DNA of 29,829 nt from a virus: the IMG/VR virus record IMGVR_UViG_3300008267_000520, positions 1 through 29,829 of that record; one strand, given 5' to 3'. A program made the position numbers and the translations under genes. The notes below the pieces were generated by a model that was not told where the DNA came from, did no database searches, and was given only the letters and a program-made list of their open reading frames with translations. Shown piece after piece: positions 1 through 8,457 of the stretch (position 1 is the stretch's first letter; every line of letters begins with the position of its first letter).

Positions 1-56
1 CTTATTATATTTACGCATATATTGGCGGTGCTTGGAGGTCAGGATCACTATCATAA
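1..56 (+). CDS. 3' end of an upstream gene (partial)
   Basis: The third frame is open from the window edge to a TAA at 54-56 and reads as about 17 residues ending in YIGGAWRSGSLS. The Gly/Trp/Ser-rich end looks like the C-terminus of a phage structural protein. A late-promoter-like element and the next gene start directly after it, as at other gene junctions here. Too little is present to name a family, and a chance open frame of this length cannot be excluded. Confidence 0.4.
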   Translation, partial: YYIYAYIGGAWRSGSLS

Positions 57-64
57 AACATTCT

Positions 65-75
65 AATATTTATAA
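65..75 (+). promoter_or_regulatory. Late-type promoter element AATATTTATAA
   Basis: This is one of six exact copies of AATATTTATAA placed just before a structural-gene start. Here only four bases separate it from the ATG at 80. No -33 TTGG box is present. If it acts as a -10 box the transcript would begin at or next to the ATG. Its position also argues that the upstream in-frame TTG at 32 is not the real start. Confidence 0.6.
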
Positions 76-79
76 ACAT

Positions 80-358
80 ATGACACAAGTTACAGATTAC
101 GAAAGCAGAGAATTTATGATTTTCTCCGTAACAGAATTATCAGAAATCGATTTTACTCAAGTATGTGAAACATCAGAAGAGACAGTCCGTAAATCAGTTG
201 ACGGAACTAAAACATTCGTTAAGTGGGATGGAGTAACTCCGGAATGTGTTGCTAACTTAGCTACAAAAGAAGGTCCTTACACTTACGAAGAAATTCTGGT
301 TATATTAGCTACCGATGAGTGGACTGATCCTAACCCAATGGGAATGGGAGGAGAATAA
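80..358 (+). CDS. Small conserved-looking phage protein, function unknown
   Basis: A 92-aa acidic protein with no signal peptide or membrane segment. The middle has a basic/aromatic patch (TKTFVKWDG) followed by an EGPYTYEEI segment; I have the impression of similar small proteins next to tail-fibre genes in marine T4-like phages but cannot name a family. I chose ATG 80 over the in-frame TTG at 32 because the latter would translate through the late promoter element at 65-75. The stop overlaps the ATG of the LamG gene by one base (TAATG), so the two are probably translationally coupled. A structural or accessory role with the adhesins is inferred from position only. Confidence 0.7.
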   Translation: MTQVTDYESREFMIFSVTELSEIDFTQVCETSEETVRKSVDGTKTFVKWDGVTPECVANLATKEGPYTYEEILVILATDEWTDPNPMGMGGE

Positions 359-1041
359 TGAGTTTTGCACACTCACCTAAAATAGTAACAGATGGACTTG
401 TCCTGGCTCTTGATGCCGGGAATGTAAAGTCCTATGTTTCTGGTTCTACAACCTGGTTTGACAAATCAGGAAATGCAGTCAACGGGACTCTAGTCAACGG
501 ACCAACATTTGACACAGGGTCTGGAGGGTCAATTAAATTTGATGGAATAAATGACTGGGTTACTTTACCTACTAGCTCTGTAGTTGCTTTTGGTACCGGT
601 TCTTTTACTACAAACGCTTGGTACAGTTTAAGCAGTACTAGTGCTCCACTCCCGTATAGTGTAATATGGGATATGGGAGGTTCTAACACAGCTTTTGGAG
701 GTGTGTATTCTAATAGATTTGCAAATAACACATTACTATACTACGCTAATGGAGCAAGATTACAACCATCAGTTACACAAGCTACTAATACATGGTACTA
801 TGTTACCTTAGTATGTAGCGGAGGAACAACAGTTGCTATATACTTAAATGGGAATTTACTAGAATCTAATACCTACAATTACAATTTTACCTCACAAAAC
901 TGGGTTATTGGTACAAACCAATCAGCTTATTCAGAAGTAATGAACGGAAGAATACCTATCTTTTCAGTATACAACCGAGCACTTTCCCAAGCAGAAATCA
1001 CCCAAAACTTTAACGCCCTCCGAGGCAGATTCGGAATCTAA
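358..1041 (+). CDS. LamG/concanavalin-like domain protein, putative tail adhesin (module 1)
   Basis: A 227-aa protein made of a single jelly-roll module of the LamG type (concanavalin A-like lectin/glucanase superfamily). The diagnostic opening is at residues 9-20 (IVTDGLVLALDA), followed by SGSTTWFD, a NGTLVNGPTF stretch and a FDGINDWV strand. The end is VYNRALSQAEITQNFNALRGRFGI-like (residues 205-227). Four neighbouring genes have the same architecture. Phage proteins of this type usually sit on the virion and bind glycans or surface polymers. No catalytic residues are evident, so a binding role is preferred. The start ATGAGT is coupled to the previous stop. Receptor binding is inferred. 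Confidence 0.8.
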   Translation: MSFAHSPKIVTDGLVLALDAGNVKSYVSGSTTWFDKSGNAVNGTLVNGPTFDTGSGGSIKFDGINDWVTLPTSSVVAFGTGSFTTNAWYSLSSTSAPLPYSVIWDMGGSNTAFGGVYSNRFANNTLLYYANGARLQPSVTQATNTWYYVTLVCSGGTTVAIYLNGNLLESNTYNYNFTSQNWVIGTNQSAYSEVMNGRIPIFSVYNRALSQAEITQNFNALRGRFGI

Positions 1042-1044
1042 ACC

Positions 1045-2268
1045 ATGGCAACAAGATACAATTATACAGGACAATTAGTTACCGACGGATTGGTTTTAAA
1101 CCTTGATGCAGCAAAACTAGATTCATATCCCGGGTCAGGTACAACCTGGAGAGACATATCAGGAAATAATAATAACGGAACATTAACTAATGGACCTACG
1201 TTTTCCGGGATTGGTAAACAGGCTGCTATTGTGTTTGATGGGACTGATGATTATGTAACTACTCCTTATACAAACCCCCCCGCTCCTTTTACTTTTGTAA
1301 ATTGGGTTAAACCATCTGCTGTTAATAGTACAAGAGTAATGTTCTATGGGAACTCTAATATGGTAGCTACTATAAATTCTAATGCTAATGTAATTTTGTA
1401 CGTAAATGGAACTCCTCAAAACACAGGGACATCAACAATTTTAACCCCTAGCACTAATATAAAAATATCAGACACTCTATTTCCGTTTTCAGGATCAATA
1501 TCAACATCCCAAATCTACAACCAATCTCTTTCCCAATTCCAAGTTTGGCAAAACTTCAACGCTTACAAATCCAGGTATGGAATACCAGACATAGTAACCG
1601 ACGGTCTAGTATTAAACCTAGATGCAGGTAATCCTTATTCTTATTTATCAGGATCTTCAGGTACTACTTGGACTAATACAGTGGCTGCTAGTAGCAGTTT
1701 ATCGGGAACATTAATAAATAGTCCAGTCTATAGAAACGGGGCAATCGCTTTTGATGGAACAGATGATTATGTATCAATACCTGCTCATCTAACATCGTCT
1801 GGATTAACATTAAGCTTTTGGGCTTACATACCCAGTACACTTGGTACTTTACCAACACTAATAGGTGACGGTAGTCAAAGTAACACTGTAGGTTATATAT
1901 GGATTTATAGAAGTGACATAAATCAAGTGACGTGGCAATTTGCAACAGATACTGCACGTGATTTAATTAATGTTACTAATATATTCTCAGGTTCTCTTAA
2001 TTCATGGGCAAATTATGTGTTTGTGGCTGACTATACAAACTACCCAGCAGGAAGTCTGACTGTATATAAAAACGGAGTATTATTAACAACAACAACATTT
2101 CCAAATATACAAATTCCTTTATCTAGAACAAGATTTATAGGAAGTTATAATGGCGGATTATTTAACTTAAGCGGAAGCATCAGCTCATACTTAGAATATG
2201 ATAAAGCCTTAACCCAAGCAGAAGTCTCACAAAACTTTAACGCCCTAAGAGGCAGATACGGAATATGA
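1045..2268 (+). CDS. Two-module LamG-domain protein, putative tail adhesin (modules 2 and 3)
   Basis: A 407-aa protein containing two tandem LamG modules. The first covers about residues 1-179, from LVTDGLVLNLDA to a degenerate tail (QNFNAYKSRYGI). The second starts directly at IVTDGLVLNLDA and runs to the C-terminal QNFNALRGRYGI. Neighbouring genes have one module each, so this gene looks like a fusion of two formerly separate cassettes in which the first stop was lost. The first module is shorter than the others and lacks part of the middle sheet, suggesting erosion. It starts three bases after the previous stop; its own TGA overlaps the ATG of the HNH gene (ATGA). Confidence 0.8.
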   Translation: MATRYNYTGQLVTDGLVLNLDAAKLDSYPGSGTTWRDISGNNNNGTLTNGPTFSGIGKQAAIVFDGTDDYVTTPYTNPPAPFTFVNWVKPSAVNSTRVMFYGNSNMVATINSNANVILYVNGTPQNTGTSTILTPSTNIKISDTLFPFSGSISTSQIYNQSLSQFQVWQNFNAYKSRYGIPDIVTDGLVLNLDAGNPYSYLSGSSGTTWTNTVAASSSLSGTLINSPVYRNGAIAFDGTDDYVSIPAHLTSSGLTLSFWAYIPSTLGTLPTLIGDGSQSNTVGYIWIYRSDINQVTWQFATDTARDLINVTNIFSGSLNSWANYVFVADYTNYPAGSLTVYKNGVLLTTTTFPNIQIPLSRTRFIGSYNGGLFNLSGSISSYLEYDKALTQAEVSQNFNALRGRYGI

Positions 2269-3068
2269 GTGTAAAATATCAAACATATAATATATTAACA
2301 AATAATATAAATAACTCAAGGTATAATAAATTAGGTTATGTATGTAAACCTGGAGATACTATTACTATAAAATGGGAAGATACTCCCTCAAATTTTGATA
2401 TAGAATATAAATGTATAAAATGTAATGTTAATCACACATCTAAAAAACATGTTTTATTAAAACAAAAGTATAAATTTACTTGCAAAAAATGTATAGGTGA
2501 AATAAGTACTAGTAATAGATTTATTGATTTAACAGGTCAAAAATTTAATAGATTAACAATTCTTTCATTTGATTATAAAAAAAATAAAAACTATTATTGG
2601 TTAACTTTATGTGATTGTGGAGTTAAAAAATCAATAAATTCACGTTCATTTAAAACAGGTAGGGTATATTCGTGTGGATGTTATAATAAGGAAATAACCC
2701 AAAAAGTAAAAATGCCTAAAATTATAGCTATAATGAAAATTAGAACTGGTGAAAATCATCCAAATTGGAATTTTGATAAATCTAATAAAGAACGATTCAC
2801 TATAAGAAAATATGAAATGTCTGTTTTAAGAGAAAAGACATTTAAAAGAGATAATTATACTTGTCAATGCTGCTTACAAAGAGGAGGTCAAGTATTAAAT
2901 GCTCATCATATATTATCTTTTAGTAAATATGTAGATTTGAGATATGATTTAATTAATTTAATAACATTATGTTATAAATGTCATACTACTTATCATAGCA
3001 AATACAAGAAAAACATTAATCAAGAAACTTTAAACGAGTTTAGAAAGGAGACAAATTTTGTTCTCTAA
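2265..3068 (+). CDS. HNH endonuclease, putative homing endonuclease inserted in the LamG array
   Basis: A 267-aa protein with three recognisable parts. Near the N-terminus is a zinc-ribbon-like CX2C...CX2C (CIKCN and CKKCIG). In the middle is a DLTGQKFNRLTIL / CDCG / SCGC block often found in phage HNH homing enzymes. The C-terminal HNH nuclease has CQCC, AHHI and LCYKCHTTYH, the expected zinc ligands and catalytic histidines. It would nick or cut DNA, probably to spread into phages lacking it. It is AT-richer than its neighbours and splits two LamG genes. Its ATGAGT start looks taken from the downstream gene (see findings). No intron features are seen, so it is called free-standing. Confidence 0.88.
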   Translation: MSVKYQTYNILTNNINNSRYNKLGYVCKPGDTITIKWEDTPSNFDIEYKCIKCNVNHTSKKHVLLKQKYKFTCKKCIGEISTSNRFIDLTGQKFNRLTILSFDYKKNKNYYWLTLCDCGVKKSINSRSFKTGRVYSCGCYNKEITQKVKMPKIIAIMKIRTGENHPNWNFDKSNKERFTIRKYEMSVLREKTFKRDNYTCQCCLQRGGQVLNAHHILSFSKYVDLRYDLINLITLCYKCHTTYHSKYKKNINQETLNEFRKETNFVL

Positions 3069-3738
3069 TGGCCCTGTAGTAGTAACAAACGGACTGGTAT
3101 TATCTTTAGATGCCGGTGATAGAAATTCATATGTATCTGGGTCTACTACCTGGTTTAATTTAGCAGGCACTAATAACGGAACATTGACTAACGGTCCTAC
3201 GTTTAATACAGGGTCACTTGGTTCAATTGTGTTTGACGGAGTAGATGACTATGTGATAGTAACCAGTGGAAGTACTTCTGTAAATATTGGAACAGGAGAT
3301 ATGAGTGTTAGTATGTGGGTTAGGCAAACTCAATTTTTCGGTGTTAATGCATTCTTTTACTCCATAGGTTCGAATCAAACTGGATTTTACGGCCTTGGAT
3401 CTGCTTCAAATGGAGCACCGTTTTTTGCAACAACCCCTGGAGGAGGTATAACTATACAGGGAAGCGCTGGAAGTATTACTGCAAATAACTGGTGTAATTT
3501 AGTTGGAACTAGAACTAGCGGTGTTATTAGATTATATCTTAACGGTGTTCAAATAGGAACCCCAGTAACATCTTCTGGAATTTTTAATACTACAAATGCT
3601 AGAATTGCTACAAATGCTGATGCTAGTAGTGAAAAATTACAAGGTAATGCAGCTTCTCTTATGATATATACTATAGGCCTTACAGCCTCAGAAGTTCAAC
3701 AAAACTACAACGCCTTGAAAGGAAGGTTCGGATTATAA
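3058..3738 (+). CDS. LamG-domain protein, putative tail adhesin (module 4), TTG start
   Basis: A 226-aa single-module LamG protein: VVTNGLVLSLDAGDRNSYVSG at the N-terminus (residues about 7-27), a GSIVFDGVDDYV strand, a LYLNGVQIG strand and the shared C-terminal QNYNALKGRFGL. The likely start is TTG 3058, because the next in-frame ATG lies inside the domain. An AAAGGAG 7-8 bases upstream is one of the few good Shine-Dalgarno sequences in this window and lies inside the end of the HNH gene, which overlaps by 11 bases. The unusual start probably reflects damage and repair after the HNH insertion. Its role is as for the other LamG proteins. Confidence 0.8.
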   Translation: MFSNGPVVVTNGLVLSLDAGDRNSYVSGSTTWFNLAGTNNGTLTNGPTFNTGSLGSIVFDGVDDYVIVTSGSTSVNIGTGDMSVSMWVRQTQFFGVNAFFYSIGSNQTGFYGLGSASNGAPFFATTPGGGITIQGSAGSITANNWCNLVGTRTSGVIRLYLNGVQIGTPVTSSGIFNTTNARIATNADASSEKLQGNAASLMIYTIGLTASEVQQNYNALKGRFGL

Positions 3739-3739
3739 T

Positions 3740-4471
3740 ATGGGAGTCGCAGGTGGACCAGATTTAATACAAGACGGGTTAGTACTAGCCCTTGATGCAT
3801 CGGATAGAAATTCATACATGTCCGGTTCTACTACTTGGTTTGATCTATCAGGATTAAACAGATCAGGATCATTAATTAATGGACCTACTTTTAATACTGG
3901 ATCTTTAGGATCGATTGTGTTTGATGGAACAAACGACTACTTTATAGGATCTACAGGATCATACGCTAGCACAGGATCAGGTCCTTTTACTCATGATGTT
4001 TGGTTCTACCAACCTACAGTACTAGGATTCTCAGGAAGCTTTGGTAATAGATACGGAGTATTATTTTCTGGAAATGCTCAGTCAACATTTGAATGTTTTT
4101 TGTATGCCAACTTAACAGGAAGTGGAGTTCCTACGAATTTAGTAATAAGTAGTTACGGCGGAGGAACAGTAGGCTCCGTATCTGATGTAGGAACTTATTC
4201 TTTCCCTATACAAACATGGCACAACGTAACAGTAACTAGGGATGCTACCGGAAGTATGTTAGTGTATAAAAATACAGTAATTATTGCAACAGGATCAATA
4301 ACCAATAATTTTGCTAATGCTCCTTTATATCTAGCAGCCGCACCTATTAACTCACAGTACGCTGCTTATGTAAATATACAGTACGGTTCTTTTAAATCTT
4401 ACAATCGAGCATTATCAGCATCAGAAATTCTCCAAAACTACAACGCAACAAAAACAAGATTTGGTTTATAA
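3740..4471 (+). CDS. LamG-domain protein, putative tail adhesin (module 5)
   Basis: A 243-aa single-module LamG protein with the shared entry LIQDGLVLALDASDRNSYMSG, the SGSTTWFDLSG and FDGTNDYF strands, and the C-terminal SYNRALSASEILQNYNATKTRFGL-type ending. The centre (residues about 70-190) differs strongly from its neighbours, while the first 65 and last 25 residues are conserved, the pattern expected if the exposed face changes and the framework is kept. The start is one base after the previous stop. It probably forms part of a surface-exposed virion appendage. Confidence 0.8.
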   Translation: MGVAGGPDLIQDGLVLALDASDRNSYMSGSTTWFDLSGLNRSGSLINGPTFNTGSLGSIVFDGTNDYFIGSTGSYASTGSGPFTHDVWFYQPTVLGFSGSFGNRYGVLFSGNAQSTFECFLYANLTGSGVPTNLVISSYGGGTVGSVSDVGTYSFPIQTWHNVTVTRDATGSMLVYKNTVIIATGSITNNFANAPLYLAAAPINSQYAAYVNIQYGSFKSYNRALSASEILQNYNATKTRFGL

Positions 4472-4474
4472 AAT

Positions 4475-5176
4475 ATGGCAACCCAATACGCATTTGGAAA
4501 AATCATAACAGACGGTCTAGTATTATGTTTAGATGCTGCCGATAGAAATTCTTATGTTTCTGGTTCAACTACTTGGTTTGATGTGGCCGGTTCTAATAAC
4601 GGTACTTTAACAAACGGACCTACGTTTAGTTCTGCTAATGGTGGTAGTATTGTTTTTGATGGAGTGAATGATTATATTACTATTACACGACCTTCTCAAA
4701 TTATAACTAGCGGTTCAATCACAGTAAGTATGTGGGTTAAGTGGACTACCACCGGAACTACCACAGGAACCATTCAAGCTTTACTAGACAACAACCATAG
4801 CGGTTCTCCTCCTGTACAAGGTTTTATTATCCAAGACAGACCTGATTTAAATAAAAAGATACAGTGGGGAGTTTATCCTAATACTAACGGAGCTACTTCA
4901 TCTTTTCAGGTTGGAGATGGAACCTGGAGGCATATTACAGGTACATATGAAAGTGGAAGTACAAAATTATACATTAACGGAAGTTTAGATGGATTTGCAA
5001 CTAACGAACCTGTTATGTCTACCGTTCAAACTACCATTAGCTTAGGTAGGTGGCAGTTTAGTCCTTCTAGATACCTAAACGGAAATATAGCTTCAACCCA
5101 AATATACAATCGAGCACTCTCAGCCTCAGAAGTCCTACAAAACTACTCCGCACAAAAATCACGTTTCGGCCTGTAG
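4475..5176 (+). CDS. LamG-domain protein, putative tail adhesin (module 6)
   Basis: A 233-aa single-module LamG protein: IITDGLVLCLDAADRNSYVSG, NNGTLTNGPTF, GSIVFDGVNDYI, then ITVSMWVKWTT and LYINGSLDG strands, closing with IYNRALSASEVLQNYSAQKSRFGL-type residues. Its middle is closest in style to module 4. It is the last member of the array; a late-promoter-like element follows its TAG within two bases, so the next gene can be transcribed independently. A carbohydrate or surface-polymer binding role is inferred from the fold; the ligand cannot be read from sequence. Confidence 0.8.
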   Translation: MATQYAFGKIITDGLVLCLDAADRNSYVSGSTTWFDVAGSNNGTLTNGPTFSSANGGSIVFDGVNDYITITRPSQIITSGSITVSMWVKWTTTGTTTGTIQALLDNNHSGSPPVQGFIIQDRPDLNKKIQWGVYPNTNGATSSFQVGDGTWRHITGTYESGSTKLYINGSLDGFATNEPVMSTVQTTISLGRWQFSPSRYLNGNIASTQIYNRALSASEVLQNYSAQKSRFGL

Positions 5177-5177
5177 T

Positions 5178-5188
5178 AATATTTATAA
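5178..5188 (+). promoter_or_regulatory. Late-type promoter element AATATTTATAA
   Basis: An exact copy of the late element, followed by CAA and then the ATG at 5192. The three-base gap means a transcript starting at normal distance from a -10 box would be leaderless. Confidence 0.65.
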
Positions 5189-5191
5189 CAA

Positions 5192-6136
5192 ATGGCAAAC
5201 GCAGTAAATTATTTAGCCCAAATCCAAACCGGACAAACTATCCAGGCAGTTCACGTAAATCAGTTTGTAGATGCTTTATCTGGTTCTCAAGCATATGACT
5301 TAGTAACTTCCGGTTCATATACAATTATCGGTCCTTTGTATGCAACAGCATCTTGGGCAACTAATGCCTTGAATTCTAAAACGGCCGATTCTGCTAGTAA
5401 AGAATATATTGCTTCTAATAACTCAACTAATGCTGAATATACGCTAGTATTTAAGAATTCAACAGGTGCATTAAATGATTATTACCAGTTAGGGGCAGAC
5501 GGATCAAATGGTCCTTATTATAACCCATCAACCAATACTTTAACCGTTCCTGTTTTATCAGGTAGTTCGGCTCAAATTGGATCAATCACAGGTTCATTAT
5601 CTGGTAGTATTACCGGAACTGCTTCTTTTGCAACCTCTGCATCTTATGCACTAACTTCATCTTATGCAAGTAACGGAGTTACAAACTTAGGAGTTGGTAC
5701 ATTCTACGATACAAGTACTCAAACAGTAGTGACAGGAGCGTCAGCCTCTATTACTTTAAACACCCCAGTCATTCAAGACGGAGTTACAGTAGCATCAAAT
5801 TCAAGAGTTACAGTAACCAGGACCGGTATTTATAACCTACAGTTTTCAGCACAGGTTCAAACTACAGTAGGTGGATCTCCCGACGTTCATATCTGGTTAA
5901 GGAAAAATGGAATAGATGTAAGTAACAGTAACACAGGTGTTTCAATTCAGAACCAAAACCAAAAGTATGTTGCAGCTTGGAATTTCGTAGAAAGTTTAAT
6001 TGCCGGAGATTATTTAGAATTAGTATGGTACGTCAATGGCGGTGCTAGTGCACAATTAGTTGCCGAAACTGCCGCTCCTGCAAACGGTGGAGTAGGAGTT
6101 CCCTCTGTAATCGTTACAATGACCCAAATCAAGTAA
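5192..6136 (+). CDS. Fibre-like structural protein with C-terminal beta-sandwich domain
   Basis: A 314-aa protein. The N-terminal 60 residues (with TIQAVHVNQFVDALSGSQAY) look like a virion attachment domain. The middle is rich in Ser/Thr/Ala/Gly with repeated ATASWATNA, TASFATSASYA and TSSYAS units, as in fibrous tail or collar proteins of T4-like phages. The last 130 residues resemble a C1q/TNF-like jelly roll (TRTGIYNLQFSAQV, VHIWLRKNGIDV, AGDYLELVWYVNG), a common receptor-binding head. It has its own late-type promoter and sits between the adhesin array and the sheath gene. A role in host recognition or as virion decoration is likely; its exact place on the particle is unknown. Confidence 0.7.
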   Translation: MANAVNYLAQIQTGQTIQAVHVNQFVDALSGSQAYDLVTSGSYTIIGPLYATASWATNALNSKTADSASKEYIASNNSTNAEYTLVFKNSTGALNDYYQLGADGSNGPYYNPSTNTLTVPVLSGSSAQIGSITGSLSGSITGTASFATSASYALTSSYASNGVTNLGVGTFYDTSTQTVVTGASASITLNTPVIQDGVTVASNSRVTVTRTGIYNLQFSAQVQTTVGGSPDVHIWLRKNGIDVSNSNTGVSIQNQNQKYVAAWNFVESLIAGDYLELVWYVNGGASAQLVAETAAPANGGVGVPSVIVTMTQIK

Positions 6137-6162
6137 TCTTAAAGTTTTTTACAGGGTTCTGT

Positions 6163-6173
6163 AATATTTATAA
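6163..6173 (+). promoter_or_regulatory. Late-type promoter element AATATTTATAA for the sheath gene
   Basis: An exact copy, nine bases before the ATG at 6183. A short TTACAG-GGTT-CTGTAA inverted repeat (6149-6164) lies directly in front and shares the first bases; its role is unclear. Confidence 0.65.
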
Positions 6174-6182
6174 CAAAATACA

Positions 6183-7886
6183 ATGGCAGAACAAATTATA
6201 TCCCCAGGGGTTTTCATGAATGAAAACGATCAGTCACAAGTGACTCAACAACCTGCTGTGGTTGGGGCAGCAATCATTGGTCCTACCGCAAAGGGTCCTG
6301 TAGAGATCCCTACATTAGTAACTACTTATTCACAATTTAAACAAGTGTTTGGTGGTGCTATTACAAGTGGTAGTAATACTTATGGTTATTTCACTAATAT
6401 AGCAGCATACAATTATTTTAACAATGGTGGAACCAGTCTATTGGTTGCTCGTGTAGTATCAGGTTCTTATACCTCAGCTACATCAACCGCAATTTCCGCC
6501 TCTGCTCAAGCATCTAGTCAACCTGCGTTTGTTTTAGAAACCTTCTCTAAAGGTATCAACATGAACAGCAGCAGCTCATTAGGAACTAATGGTACTTTAG
6601 CGAGCGGTTCTGGAGATAACGTTCGTTGGGAAATTTCTCAACGCGATACTGGATCTGGAACATTCACATTGTTGATCCGTCAAGGTAATGATACCACAAA
6701 TACTCCTTCTGTATTAGAAACTTGGAGTGGTTTGTCATTAGATCCTAGATCTAGTAACTTTATTGGTGCTGTAATCGGTGATTACACATACAACTACAAT
6801 GCAACTACTAATCAAATTGAAGTATCTGGTTCTTACCCTAATAAATCAGCATATGTTCGTGTTAAGTCTGTTAACTTAACTACTCCTGATTATTTTGATA
6901 ATAACGGTGTTGCTAAAGCACAATACACTTCTTCTATTCCATTAGTAGCTAGTGGTTCATTCACTGGTGCTACAGGTGATGTTAAAGGAGGTGCTAATTT
7001 CTATGAACTTATTAACTCAAGTAACACACAAGGATTAGAAGCTGGTAACTACACTAACATGATCAATTTGTTATCAAATGTTGATGATTACAAATACAAC
7101 GTATTGATTACTCCTGGTTTGTATAATGCTGATTATGCAACTCCTATTGCAAGTATTGTTTTAAATACTCAAAACCGTGGCGATGCTATTTACGTAACTG
7201 ATATGGTTAAATATGGTTCTACTGTTTCTACTGTTGTAAGTGAAGCAGCTGAATTAGATAACTCATATGCAACTACTTACTGGCCTTGGTTGCAAGTACA
7301 AGATCCTGAAACTGGTAAAAACGTTTGGGTTCCTGCCTCAACTATGATTCCTAGTGTTTACGCTTATAACGATAGAGTAGCTGCTGAATGGTTTGCACCT
7401 GCTGGATTTAACAGAGGTGGATTGTCTACAGTATTACGTGTTGAACAAAAATTATCTCAAGCAAACCGTGATAGCTTGTATTTAGGTAAAGTTAACCCAA
7501 TCGCTACTTTCCCAGGACAAGGTATTGTAGTATTTGGTCAGAAAACATTGCAAACTAAAGCAAGTGCTTTGGATCGCGTAAACGTTCGCCGTTTGTTGAT
7601 TTCTTTGAAAAACTACATTGGTGGTGTAAGTAATAACTTGGTATTCGAACAAAACAGTGTTGCAACTCGTAACAGCTTCTTGTCTCAAGTTAACCCATAC
7701 TTAGCATCAGTACAACAACGTCAAGGTTTGTATGCTTACAAGGTAGTAATGGATGAATCAAACAACACAGCTGATGTAATTGATCGCAACCAATTAGTAG
7801 GTGCTATTTACATTCAACCAACCAAAACTGCTGAGTACGTAGTGTTGAACTTTAATATTCTTCCTACTGGAGCCTCTTTTGAATAA
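6183..7886 (+). CDS. Contractile tail sheath protein (gp18-like)
   Basis: A 567-aa tail sheath subunit; rings of it surround the tail tube and contract to drive the tube into the host. The N-terminus is typical of T4 gp18-type sheaths: IISPGVFMNENDQS, then AAIIGPTAKGPV and a YSQFKQVFGG segment (residues about 5-55). The C-terminal domain has the usual YLGKVNPIATFPGQGIVVFG, RRLLISLKNYI and an IYIQPTKTAEYVVLNFNI end. T4 gp18 has 659 residues; the difference is likely in the outer insertions. The second half uses many TTG and CGT codons, unlike neighbours, as expected for a very highly expressed gene. The tail tube gene follows directly. Confidence 0.96.
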   Translation: MAEQIISPGVFMNENDQSQVTQQPAVVGAAIIGPTAKGPVEIPTLVTTYSQFKQVFGGAITSGSNTYGYFTNIAAYNYFNNGGTSLLVARVVSGSYTSATSTAISASAQASSQPAFVLETFSKGINMNSSSSLGTNGTLASGSGDNVRWEISQRDTGSGTFTLLIRQGNDTTNTPSVLETWSGLSLDPRSSNFIGAVIGDYTYNYNATTNQIEVSGSYPNKSAYVRVKSVNLTTPDYFDNNGVAKAQYTSSIPLVASGSFTGATGDVKGGANFYELINSSNTQGLEAGNYTNMINLLSNVDDYKYNVLITPGLYNADYATPIASIVLNTQNRGDAIYVTDMVKYGSTVSTVVSEAAELDNSYATTYWPWLQVQDPETGKNVWVPASTMIPSVYAYNDRVAAEWFAPAGFNRGGLSTVLRVEQKLSQANRDSLYLGKVNPIATFPGQGIVVFGQKTLQTKASALDRVNVRRLLISLKNYIGGVSNNLVFEQNSVATRNSFLSQVNPYLASVQQRQGLYAYKVVMDESNNTADVIDRNQLVGAIYIQPTKTAEYVVLNFNILPTGASFE

Positions 7887-7887
7887 T

Positions 7888-7898
7888 AATATTTATAA
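7888..7898 (+). promoter_or_regulatory. Late-type promoter element AATATTTATAA for the tube gene
   Basis: An exact copy followed by TAAAATAAGAAC and the ATG at 7911. It overlaps the region just after the sheath stop, so the tube gene can be transcribed separately from the sheath. Confidence 0.62.
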
Positions 7899-7910
7899 TA
7901 AAATAAGAAC

Positions 7911-8399
7911 ATGGCAATTTTAAGCTCTAACGAAATATTTTTCACCGCCTTTGAACCTAAGGTAAAGAACCGTTTTATCATGTACGTAGATGGTTTTCCT
8001 TCATACATGATTAAAGGAATTAATGGATTAGGATTTGATCAAGGTGAAATCAAATTAAACCACATCAACGTTTACCGTAAAATCAAAGGTAAAATGTTGT
8101 GGAATGATGTAACATTAACATTATTCGACCCCATTACTCCTTCAGGTGCTCAAGCAACTATGGAATGGGTTCGTTTACACCATGAATCAGTAACTGGCCG
8201 TGATGGTTATGCTGATTTCTATAAGAAAGATATTGTGTTGGATGTTTTAGGTCCAGTAGGTGATATTGTTTCTGAATGGGTATTAATGGGTGCCTTTATT
8301 AAATCAGCCGATTTTGGTGAATATAACTGGGATACGGAAGCTGAAGCACAAAATCTTACCATGACATTAGGTATGGATTACTGTGTATTGAACTTCTAA
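7911..8399 (+). CDS. Tail tube protein (gp19-like)
   Basis: A 162-aa protein that forms the inner tail tube under the sheath. Its length matches T4 gp19 (163 aa), and it has the family layout: an N-terminal RFIMYVDGFPSYMIKGINGLG strand pair, an INVYRKIKGK segment, a WNDVTLTLFDPI strand and the C-terminal LTMTLGMDYCVLNF strand. Directly downstream of the sheath gene, the usual order in T4-like phages. A strong hairpin terminator follows its stop, separating this high-expression pair from the gp26-like gene. Confidence 0.95.
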   Translation: MAILSSNEIFFTAFEPKVKNRFIMYVDGFPSYMIKGINGLGFDQGEIKLNHINVYRKIKGKMLWNDVTLTLFDPITPSGAQATMEWVRLHHESVTGRDGYADFYKKDIVLDVLGPVGDIVSEWVLMGAFIKSADFGEYNWDTEAEAQNLTMTLGMDYCVLNF

Positions 8400-8423
8400 A
8401 AAGTACTATACATTTTTTCAAGA

Positions 8424-8457
8424 AAGGCTTGTCTTTTGGCAAGCCTTCTTGTATTTT
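8424..8457 (+). terminator. Rho-independent terminator after the tube gene
   Basis: A perfect 8-bp stem, AAGGCTTG (8424-8431) with CAAGCCTT (8440-8447), with an 8-base loop and a T-rich tail CTTGTATTTT. The loop contains the TTGG that serves as the -33 box of the promoter that follows. Confidence 0.8.

Noticed and set aside
358-5176. Possible diversity-generating retroelement acting on the LamG genes
   Set aside because: No reverse transcriptase gene and no template/variable repeat pair with A-directed changes is visible; divergence between modules affects all bases.
6149-6164. TTACAG/CTGTAA hairpin before the sheath gene as a terminator
   Set aside because: Six base pairs, mostly A-T, with no T tract behind it; too weak to claim.
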